Source: Salticus scenicus
Lineage: Eukaryota; Arthropoda; Arachnida; Araneae; Salticidae
Direction of reading: 5' to 3'
DNA length: 64,000 nt
Assembly (NCBI GenBank): GCA_963930645.1
Contig: OZ005651.1
Span: 329,797,527-329,861,526, forward strand
The notes beneath the pieces are model-generated. The model saw nothing but the letters and a program-made list of their open reading frames with translations. It was not told the origin of the DNA and ran no database searches. Positions 55,652-64,000 of the stretch are shown one piece after another. Position numbers and translations under genes: made by a program. Each line of letters starts with the position of its first letter. Position 1 is the stretch's first letter.

Positions 55652-56590
55652 ATGGCCACCAATATTATGATTCCAACTTTTGATGGGGATCCAAATTTTC
55701 TTAAATTCTTTTTTGATCAGTTAAGATCGTATGCAGAAATTGGTGGTATAAAATCTAAAGAAATCATTTTGATTCTAAAAAGTAAATTAATCGGTCCTGC
55801 ACAAAAATTCTTGTTAGAAAATGAAATTTTATATAATGCGACTGATCTGGAATTTATCGAAAAAGAATTTACTAATTTCTTTTCTTTACCGACTTCAACA
55901 TACAACATTAATTCATTTAATAGCATCACAATGATAAAATCTGAATCGCCAAAACATTTTGCACACAGATTAAATTGTGTCGCATCAAAAACATTTCCTG
56001 ATATTTATGACACGGAAGCATTGAATTCACTAAAATTCTCTAAATTTATTTCGTGTATACCACCAAACATTAGAATTAAGCTTCAAGAGGAAGGTATTAA
56101 TAAATATAAAGAAGCTGTTGATAGGGCACAAAAACTACTTGAAATTCATGTGACAGAGGATATGACAAAAAACACAGAAAACACAGACACAAATACTAAC
56201 ATAATTTTGGAGAAAATCAATTTTTTGACTGAACAAGTTAACAGCTTATCATGTAAACAGGATAATAAAAAAGACTATCATGATAAGCAGAACTATCAAT
56301 TGCAAAACAAAAGAAGAAAATATTCTCCAAAAATGCACAGATTTGCTGATAATCAAACACACTTTAAAAATAAAAGAACTTTCTTCCAAAATAGGCAAAG
56401 TAGAAACAAATTCAATTCTAAAATTTGCCAAATTTGTGAGAAATATGGGCATACTGCTAAACATTGCTTCAGATGGAAAAGACAAAATTTAAGAAAACAA
56501 GAATATCGACACTACTCACACCAACAAAATTCTGAAGCAAATGTTCGAGACAACACAAATTTTAGAGAGGATAGGAATTTAAACTTATAG
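55652..56590 (+). CDS. gag: Gag of the 12.5-kb element
   Basis: A complete 312-residue frame from ATG 55652, starting MATNIMIPTFDGDPNFLKFF. Helical capsid-like N-terminal and middle parts are followed by a Lys/Asn/Gln-rich basic region and one CCHC zinc knuckle CQICEKYGHTAKHC (from residue 259). It packages element RNA in virus-like particles. It ends at TAG 56588-56590, directly after the slippery heptamer at 56578-56584, and shows no internal damage, unlike pol. Confidence 0.88.
   Translation: MATNIMIPTFDGDPNFLKFFFDQLRSYAEIGGIKSKEIILILKSKLIGPAQKFLLENEILYNATDLEFIEKEFTNFFSLPTSTYNINSFNSITMIKSESPKHFAHRLNCVASKTFPDIYDTEALNSLKFSKFISCIPPNIRIKLQEEGINKYKEAVDRAQKLLEIHVTEDMTKNTENTDTNTNIILEKINFLTEQVNSLSCKQDNKKDYHDKQNYQLQNKRRKYSPKMHRFADNQTHFKNKRTFFQNRQSRNKFNSKICQICEKYGHTAKHCFRWKRQNLRKQEYRHYSHQQNSEANVRDNTNFREDRNLNL
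56578..56584 (+). promoter_or_regulatory. -1 ribosomal frameshift heptamer TTTAAAC
   Basis: In the gag frame the codons are AAT TTA AAC TTA TAG, so T TTA AAC is in the right phase. A -1 slip gives TTT AAA CTT ATA GAG and enters the protease frame, open from 56575 onward. U UUA AAC is among the most efficient known -1 sites. No clear downstream pseudoknot was worked out. Confidence 0.78.
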
Positions 56591-57264
56591 AGAGATTTAT
56601 TCCTACTGGTGTGAATATTTCTCAATCTCTACAATCACCAGTATTTTCTACGCTAAATAAAGATATACCAAAATTAACAAATCGTAGGCTAGTTAATTCT
56701 GTTGCTTCTCAAACAAATTCTATCATTACGATTTCAAACAATGTGGCTATTCAAACAGAAACGGAGCAAAGAAGTAAATATATTTGTAATGTATATCAAA
56801 ATGCTTCCTCCTTACCACTTATTAATGCAGTGGCTCAGTCGAAAGTAAAATTTTTAATTGACACAGGCAGTTCGTTAAGTCTACTTTCACAAAAATTGTT
56901 TAATCAAATCAAAACATCTTTGAAATATAAAAGAAAAGGTTCTTATATTACAATTAAGACTGTCAATTCTGAGGTTAATTTATCATCATGTATAAGTGCA
57001 TCTTTTAAAATTGAACAAAATAATTTTCACCATACATTTTATATTGTTGATATCCCTTCATCCTCGTCCTTCCAAGGAATTCTTGGAATTGATTTCATTA
57101 AACATAATAACATGCAAATTGATTTTGCTCATGACTTACTAAAAATAAATGATACATCAATTCCATTTTACTCTTGTAATGAGGAAGATGATGGTACTAG
57201 TAATCACAATCATTCTGACCATGCACATAAAAAAAAATTGCATTCCTGCATATTTACATTCTAA
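56578..57264 (+). pseudogene. Protease region of pol
   Basis: Reached by the -1 frameshift. The retropepsin motif KFLIDTGSSLSLLS (Asp at 56860) and the GILGIDFIKH motif identify the aspartic protease. The frame ends at 57262-57264 because a run of nine A (about 57228-57236) carries one base too many; the following sequence continues in the next frame at about 57237. Confidence 0.88.
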
Positions 57265-57960
57265 ATGTATTCTCAACCCATATGAAACAAAAGCAATTAA
57301 GGTATTCACCAAATTAAAACCTGATCCTAATGAATATATTTTTGAGGGAAATGAAGATAAACAGATAAATTTTTACGATTCTCTTATATCATTCAAGGAC
57401 TTCCAAAAAAGTTACAATAGGAAAAATCATATAAAAGAAATTTATAATTTCCAGATTTATGTATCAAATAATTCTGAAAAGAGTGTTCATCTTAATAAAA
57501 ACATGAATATAGGTAAAATTGCTTTGGTTCAACAAATCAAAAATTTTGATGTAAGTGAAATTATTTTGAATGATTGCAATGACACAAAATTTAAAAACAA
57601 AACTGAACACTCTGTCAATTTAATTCAACCATCTGAACAAATTTTGAACAAAAGAAAAACAGATTTAATTCATTCTGACTTTAAACTTGATCACTTATGT
57701 AAAGAAGAAAAAGAGCAGTTGCAAAAATTACTATTTGAAAATTTTGCTGTTTTTTCAAAATCTTTGGCAACCTTAGGACATACTGATAAAGTTATTCCAA
57801 ATTTAAAGCTCACAAATGATTTTCCAATAAAAACTCTTCCTTTCCCAATACCTCAAGCTCTGCAAAACGAAACTCTCAATCAAATTAAAGAACTTGCAGA
57901 TGCTAATATAATATCATTGAGCGTAGTTGCTCCGAATAGGCCTGTCCCATTCTTTTGGTA
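57237..57960 (+). pseudogene. Linker and start of RT
   Basis: Continues pol after the A-run slip: a Lys/Asn-rich linker, then the RT entry region (HTDKVIPNLKLTNDFPIKTL ... ELADANIISLS). Near 57950-57958 another 1-nt shift moves the frame; the next RT motif is VKKKPDGSGKQRFRLALDLR in the frame of 57958. Confidence 0.82.
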
Positions 57961-59730
57961 AAAAAGAAACCGGATGGTTCAGGAAAACAAAGATTCAGAC
58001 TAGCTTTAGATCTAAGAATGCTAAACACGGTAATTCAGGGTTCTTCTTACCCTTTACCAAAAATTCAAACTATTATTTCAAATTTATCATTCTATAAATA
58101 TTTTACGTCATTAGATTTTTAACAAGCATATCATCAAATCAATTTACCGGAAAAATTTCAAGATTATGTTACTTTTACATCGATGTTTGGTTCATATAAA
58201 TATAAACGTTTATGTTTTGGTCTTAAAACAGCTAGCTCTATTTTTCAATCACTTATGGACAGTCTTTTAGATGAAATTCAGGAAGATGGAATCTATTCCT
58301 ATCAAGATGACTTAATTTTAGGGGCTAACTCTTTTGAAGAAACAATGTTTAAATTAAGGAAAGTATTTGAGGTTTTAAAAAAATACAATTTAACTTTAAC
58401 TCCAAACAAATGTTCATTTCACAAAACAGAAGTAGATTATTTAGGTTTTCACATTCAAAATCATACAATTTCTCCGGTGCAGGCTAATATTATTAAAATT
58501 TATTCATTTCCAGTACCCACTACTAAAAAACAGGTGAAAAGATTTTTAGGACTTGCTACGTATTATAAATCATTATTACCAACTTTTTCTCAAATCGTTC
58601 AGCCATTAATTGACTTAACCAAACCTAAAGTCACCTTTAAGTGGATTCAGAAACATCAAGAAATTTTTGAAAAATTGCAACAACTATTTTTCAAACCTCC
58701 AATTGTTAGATTACCTGACTGGAGCAAAAAATTTTTTGTGAATACAGACTCTTCAAAAGTTGCAATTTCAGGCGTATTTATGCAAAAATTTGGCGGTAGA
58801 CTATTGCCCATTGCATATTTTTCAAAATCATTAAAACCCTCTGAACAAAAATATCCTTCATTGAAACTAGAATTAATGGCCATACATAGATCTGTACTTG
58901 CATTTAAATACTATTTATATAATCGAAATTTTGTAATTCTTTCGGACAGTGCACCTTTAAAAAAATATAAGAAAATAACAAATCCTGCAGACATTACCAC
59001 TAGATGGCTTATGGACCTTTCTGAATATTCTTATTCTTTTGAACATATATCTGGTTTTAGCAATATTTTAGCTGATTATTTGTCCAGATGTAACTTAGAT
59101 GAAAACCAAGAAAACCTTTCTACTAATCCGAAGATTGTTTTTGAAGAAAATCTTCCTGCCATTCAAAATGATCCTGATAAGTTGAGTACAAATGGTCATG
59201 AAAACTATGAAAAAGGTAAAAATAATTGTCAATTAAACTTTCTTATTTCTGGCCAAAATGGCAATAAAGATCCCCTCCTGGAAATATCAAACAATACTTT
59301 TGTGTTTGAACAGAAAAAGGATGATAAATTATCTCCAATATATAATGAAATTTTAAGAAAAGGATCATCTAAGAAGTTTTCTAATTTTTTTATACATCCT
59401 GATACTAAAGTTCTAATGATAAAAAAGTATGACACTTGCAATGACACATATACTTATTGTATTGTTGTGCCAAAAAAATTAAAAGCTAAGGCATTAACTA
59501 TTTCTCATTTATCACACTTCAGATTCACAAAAACTTACGAATTTTTATCATCTAGATTTTTTTGGAGAGGAATGTACAACGACACATTAAATTTTGTTGC
59601 ATCTTGTACAAGTTGTTTACAAACACAACATCATCGTATACTTAATGCACCTTTACAGCCAACCTACACACCAAAATTTCCTGGACATACTATATCTACT
59701 GACTTGTTAGGTCCTTCCGAAAATGGTTAA
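57958..59730 (+). pseudogene. RT, RNase H and integrase N-terminus
   Basis: RT motifs in one frame: LDLRMLNT, then an in-frame TAA (58120-58122) where gypsy RTs have the residue before QAYHQI, then FGLKTASSIFQ and the catalytic YQDD (58300-58311). RNase H: NTDSS (Asp 58747-58749), LELMAIH and LSDSAPL (Asp present, the usual TDH replaced). The integrase zinc finger follows (HLSHF ... CTSC) with the first catalytic Asp in STDLLGPS. A TAA at 59728-59730 interrupts the integrase core. Confidence 0.87.
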
Positions 59731-60670
59731 TCCATATTGACCGTAATTGATCATTTCTCAAGACATGCAGAACTTTATCCCTTAACGGATACATCTGCAC
59801 AAAAAATTGTTAAATGTTTATTTTCTTACATATCCACACATGGTCGTCCATCTGTAATTCTTTCAGATCTTGGACCCCAATTCACGTCACATGTTTATAA
59901 CAATTTCAACGACACACTAGGTATCAAAATTTTACACTCTTCTGTTGCTCATCCACAAAGCAACGTTATCTCTGAAAGGCTAAACAAAAGCATAAAATAT
60001 TCCATAAAAACACTCCTACAAGAAGGACACACATTTGCAAATGCTATCAATATTCATAAATCCTTGTATAATGGATCAAACATTCGTCTACACAATTTTC
60101 ACCAAATTTCCTACACTTTGGCAGAGAATTATCGTTAATTTTTGATACATATGATTCTCAGTGCAACCAACCATTCCTTGATAGAAATGTTGATGTTTAT
60201 AAATTAATGCATGACATTGATAAAATTTATCATAAAGCTTACAATAATATTAAAATGTCTCAAGAAAGAAGCTATAACTATTATCAAAGAAAAACAAAGT
60301 TAAGAAACATTTTCGAAAAAGATATAGTATATTTAAAATCTACTGACAGATTTAGACTTAAGTATTATGGTCTTTTATTGTATTTAAAAAGCATTCACCA
60401 GTTGTATTTTCAATAAAAAGAATAAACTACCCTGATGAGTCTGCATTTAAGGTACATGTGGATAGACTGTTGCTAGCTCCACCCAGAAACACACATTTAG
60501 TTGATAACTGTATTACAAATGATCAAAACACTTTTCAGAACATATCAACACCTACACACGCATATAATCTAAATCCAAGGCAAAAATGCAAACCAAATAA
60601 TTTCAATACTATTCCAACATCTACACACTTATATAATTTGCGTCCAAGGAAAAATAAGGCAAATCCTTAA
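59731..60670 (+). pseudogene. Integrase core and C-terminus
   Basis: Resumes in frame with the rest of the core: LSDLGPQFTS (second Asp) and HPQSNVISERLNK (Glu), 35 residues apart as normal. A 1-nt shift near 60080 leads to an early stop at 60138. The correct frame continues with HSSTQFSPNFLHFGRELSL, a helical region (60180-60350), remnants of a GPY/F module (about 60335-60410, itself shifted) and a C-terminal tail with two copies of a TPTHAYNLNPR / TSTHLYNLRPR motif (about 60547-60655). Confidence 0.8.
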
Positions 60671-62285
60671 TAAAAAAAAAAAAAAAAAAAAAAAGAGTAT
60701 GTAAATGTTTTGCTGCAATTCCCGGTGGCCAAGGAAACGTTGTTGTGCTTGTTGCATCGTTGCATGCCATTATTGGCGGGCCCACTTTTTGCATGTTCAG
60801 GGGTGCAATTGGCATAACAATATTGCTCTGGAATGTTGCATATTCTTTATTCAAATCGATATGTTTGTCGCATTAAAAAAAATGCTATAACAAGGTTATA
60901 AAAAATATATATATAATAATAATAAATAATTAAATATGCTCTTACTTTATATTAACATTAATTTAAAAACATAAGAATTACAATTTACACGCATTTGCAT
61001 CTTAGACACTTGTCAAAAACTTAAATTACACATTGTTTAATATTCATAAATAAATAAATAAGTTCAATTAAAAAAAAAAGGCATATTTTATGACATTTCA
61101 TTGAACACATAATGTAATGATATAATTTAAAATTAAAAAAATTTCACATTTTTGAATAATTTGAACTTTTTGCAATCCTAGTAACATGTATTTCCTTGAA
61201 TGTGTCAATGTGTGAATATTACCGATCATGACTTTTTATGCTCTCAATTTTCTTGGAATGACTTTTTAATAATTTTTGTAGATATCAAATCATTGAATCT
61301 ACACCTTTTTTTTTTATAATTTTTTTTGAAATAATTATCCCTCCTTGAGAAGATGATTCGTTCAAAATTATTGCCCCAAGAATCATCAACTCAATTGAGA
61401 GCATCCAATTGTAGGAATACTAGTATGCTATTAAACTAGTAATTCTCTATTTATTCATTTGAAGATCTTCCGTCCCTGTTTTTGAGGTGCTCCCAATCGT
61501 GCATTTTTCTTAATGGCGTGGTGGAGCTGTTTTTTACATGCCCTGTTCATCTAGGACGAAGGCCCTAAGCCTGAGTCATATACTTGTGATTTGCACAAGA
61601 GTAAGGTGGGTTGTTCGTGTTATGGTGGATGCCTAACACAATTGAACAGCTTTCCTGGCTGGAATTGGCCAAAACACATTTTTGCTTGTATTTTATGGTG
61701 TTATTCACATATCATATTTTTCATATTTTATTTTGAAAATATTTTTTCTGATGTTTCTTACACGTCATTTGGTGTATTGTATATTTAGTTTTAGATAATT
61801 TTGCTTCTTTATATTTCGTTTTTGCATTTATATATATTATTTTCTATTGTAATATGAATGCTATTTGCACAAAGTACTATTATGTTTGCAAACAAGGTAT
61901 AGTATATGAATCTAACACAATAAATAGTTAGAAAAATACATGATATCCAATGTTACTGCTTCTTCATTGTCAGTGATTCATATAGATATATCAACAAATC
62001 GTATATGCAGTGGACTATGAAGCATATATTAAAAAAAAAAATGATATGACTGGAGAATATTCTCATGGACATCAGTGAAAATGTGCACATATTAAAAAAA
62101 AAAAAAAGAATTATAATGGTATCTACTCTATATGTATCATACAAAGTTGTGCAACTGTTTACATATATATTTCTTTGGATATCTTATACATATATATAAT
62201 TTTTCTGTTCTATATGTAGAATATATGTTGCATATGATAACCCTGAGCAACACCTCATTTTTTTTTCAGACGAAGGGGAGAAATA
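60671..62285 (+). other. 3' noncoding region of the 12.5-kb element
   Basis: 1.6 kb with no recognised frame. I looked for an env-like frame with signal peptide or membrane segments and found none. An A run is at 60671-60693. The polypurine tract AAGGGGAGAAA (62273-62283) precedes the 3' LTR. Confidence 0.6.
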
Positions 62286-63182
62286 TGTGATATCGAAAAT
62301 CACATATTCTAAATTATGTACTACATTTCTGATAAATTTATTCCTTTCCCAATTCATTTTCTATCTTTATAAAAAGCGAGTTAATATATGCGGTTTCATT
62401 CTTTATTCCAAAAGAGCAAGCCATTATATCTCTATTTCTTTTAATAAAATAATAAAAGCAAGAGATGAGGTTTCAATCGCTTAATTCTGTGGAGGACAAT
62501 TCGATTCATCTCAATTAAATAAAACATAATAAAATGTTTCCTGATTCCATTTTTGAACATTGAACAGATTGCACATCTGCTGCTTAAAATAGAAATAACC
62601 TATTCTTTTTCGACTAAAGTCTGTAAATAAAAATTTAACGATAAAATTCTTGTGGTCAAGAGTTAATATTAGTTTGCCAGATTCTCACGAATTAATAACG
62701 GTTTTTTGGCTAAGAAATCAATCGCCAATATATTTTTTTAAAAATGTACTAAGTAATACGTAACTGAAAAAGGGAGAGTGTTGTCCTTGGCATCATAATT
62801 CTGTGGTTTTGTGTAATGTATCCAGCCAACAATTTTATCACTTCTGCCTCTGCTATCATCCAATAAGGACTGTTTTTTGCTTCCTTCTCTCCCCGTCTTC
62901 CCGTGTCCATTCCGTCCCAATAATGTACATTCATATTCATCCTTCCATATATTCTACATAAAAACTTTGATCTTGATGTTTCGGGTGAATATTTGTACTG
63001 TCAATTTGTTCAAAATTTATGTGGTATTGAAATTGCAAGAAATATGATGACTTTGAACTCCATTAAATGATTGCATTAAAGATTTCGCTATCCTGTGTTA
63101 TTTGCGACATAACGCTTCTTCTGCTTATCTTCACGTCTGTTACGAAGAAGGAATTCACACTACCTACCAAATAAACATTACA
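62286..63182 (+). repeat. 3' LTR of the 12.5-kb element
   Basis: 897 bp, TGTGATATCG to ACATTACA, preceded by the polypurine tract and followed by the target duplication TTTCT (63183-63187). Confidence 0.95.
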
Positions 63183-63354
63183 TTTCTCTTTACATGAAAC
63201 TCTGATAATAAAAAGCAACTAGAATAATTTTTGGCATAGAATCTGCAGGTCATATACATCAATTTGACACGAGAATGATACTTTTAATTTAAACCGTATG
63301 CATTACACAGAATTTTGACTGGTAGGTCGAATTCATTTTAGCATGAGAGAAGAG

Positions 63355-63428
63355 TGATTAGATAAAGTGAGGATTCGAACCTCAGTCTATTGGCATAATG
63401 CACCTCTACTAACTAAACTACTGAGCCC
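63355..63428 (-). pseudogene. tRNA-like relic 1 (minus)
   Basis: On the minus strand: A box in TAGTTTAGTTAGTAGAGG (63403-63420), perfect B box GGTTCGAATCC (63371-63381) and a 5-bp T stem (TGAGG/CCTCA). The anticodon arm does not fold normally and the acceptor ends (GGGCTCA and CTTTATC) do not pair, so this is a pseudogene or SINE head, not a working tRNA. Confidence 0.6.
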
Positions 63429-63504
63429 GGTCAACGTTCGACCGATGCAATGGATTTATTAATTTGTTCTGAAAATAGAGACTTTGACTTAAGGTTGAAA
63501 TTTA

Positions 63505-63566
63505 TATGATTTAATTTAACTCCATTATTTCCAGGGAAATCAGGTTCGAATCCTGGTTTGGTCGCA
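63505..63566 (+). pseudogene. tRNA-like relic 2 (plus)
   Basis: A perfect B box GGTTCGAATCC with a CAGG/CCTG T stem, followed by TTTGGTCGCA, which resembles an acceptor 3' strand. No convincing A box or 5' acceptor strand is found. It lies opposite in orientation to relic 1, about 100 bp away. Confidence 0.5.
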
Positions 63567-64000
63567 TTTCACTTCTTTTTCAAAATCAAATCAGCCGATT
63601 TATCAAAAATTAGTGTATTATATCAAAGATTTTATTTAATAAAATTGTAATATTTTCGCTCCTGGTACAATTTGTTAATTAAAGTTTCTGATATAAAATG
63701 GATTTATATGATTTATGGTTTACGCGTCAAAAATTACGATACTAAAAAAAAAATAAAAAAATAAATAAAAAATAAAAAAAAATCACAAAACGTAATAAAA
63801 TGCAGATGTTAAAAAATTATTGAATGTTGCCATTTTAGTTTATATAGAAAATAATTTTTGACTAGTAATATCGTATTTTTACAGAATAATAATGAATCTG
63901 AAAGGCCGTTATTTCCTAAATTTAATATATATATACTTTATGATGATATCGAAATAGAAGTTCATAGAAAGTTATTAAAGTCTTAAATAATTTCAAACTG

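Larger units (their letters stand above)
50672..63182 (+). mobile_element. Large Ty3/gypsy-type LTR retrotransposon, 12.5 kb
   Basis: Two direct repeats of about 896 bp (50672-51566 and 62286-63182), about 98% identical, begin TGTGATATCG and end ACATTACA. They are flanked by the 5-bp target duplication TTTCT (50667-50671 and 63183-63187). Inside are a gag with a zinc knuckle and a pol in the order protease - RT - RNase H - integrase, all decayed by stops and frameshifts. The leader has been enlarged by a dispersed repeat (52471-53060) and a Tc1-like element (53852-55278). Confidence 0.95.
63188..64000. other. Flanking DNA with tRNA-like relics
   Basis: Apart from the two tRNA-like relics listed separately, the sequence is AT-rich with an A-rich tract near 63743-63782. 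No gene. Confidence 0.5.

Noticed and set aside
60671..62285. An envelope gene in the 3' part of the 12.5-kb element
   Set aside because: No long frame, signal peptide or membrane segment. Only short frames interrupted by stops.
63355..63428. A functional tRNA gene
   Set aside because: The acceptor strands do not pair and the anticodon arm does not fold, although A and B boxes are present.
1..64000. CRISPR arrays, operons, ribosome binding sites or bacterial terminators
   Set aside because: The sequence is eukaryotic nuclear DNA. The tandem arrays seen have no spacers or cas-like genes.

Overview
This window is eukaryotic nuclear DNA, very AT-rich and full of long A/T homopolymers and microsatellites. 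Everything coding in it that I can recognise comes from transposable elements; I find no convincing host gene, rRNA or functional tRNA. The mix of elements (Ty3/gypsy LTR retrotransposons including a Gmr1-type element, a Penelope-like fragment, a THAP/P-type DNA transposon, Tc1-like elements, hAT-type MITEs and non-autonomous Helitrons) suggests an arthropod, perhaps a spider or another arachnid. That assignment is inference.

Layout. 0.3-2.7 kb: two oppositely oriented arrays of a 15-bp repeat flank about 2.1 kb of degenerate G-rich repeats. 3.0-3.6 kb: a minus-strand solo LTR of the same family as the gypsy element at 25-37 kb. 4.5-5.1 kb: a Penelope-like 3' fragment between near-perfect inverted arms that carry a hammerhead-ribozyme-like core. 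5.6-6.3 kb: a hAT transposase scrap next to a 56-bp minisatellite. 8.4-21.2 kb: MITEs, foldback repeats and AT-rich filler. 25.1-36.9 kb: a broken Ty3/gypsy element (called outer here) whose 5' LTR is split by a 756-bp THAP/P-type transposon. A second LTR retrotransposon (inner, 27.4-34.1 kb) lies inside its reverse-transcriptase gene. The inner element is nearly intact and has its integrase upstream of its reverse transcriptase, the Gmr1-type order, with a SCAN-like capsid domain. 37.2-40.6 kb: two non-autonomous Helitrons, the first carrying a foldback element. 42.5-44.0 and 47.6-49.3 kb: two decayed Tc1-like elements. 50.7-63.2 kb: a 12.5-kb LTR retrotransposon with a 5-bp target duplication and a decayed pol; a younger Tc1-like element (53.9-55.3 kb) sits in its leader. 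63.3-63.6 kb: two tRNA-like relics.

How it fits together. The coding regions form three gag-pol systems and one to three transposase systems. Two gypsy elements have canonical -1 frameshift heptamers (GGGAAAC and TTTAAAC) at the end of gag. The inner Gmr1-type element has gag and pol in one frame apart from a 1-nt slip in a T run. The most noteworthy items are the Gmr1-type element with its SCAN-like Gag, the two frameshift sites, the THAP transposon inside an LTR, and the palindromic Penelope-like fragment.
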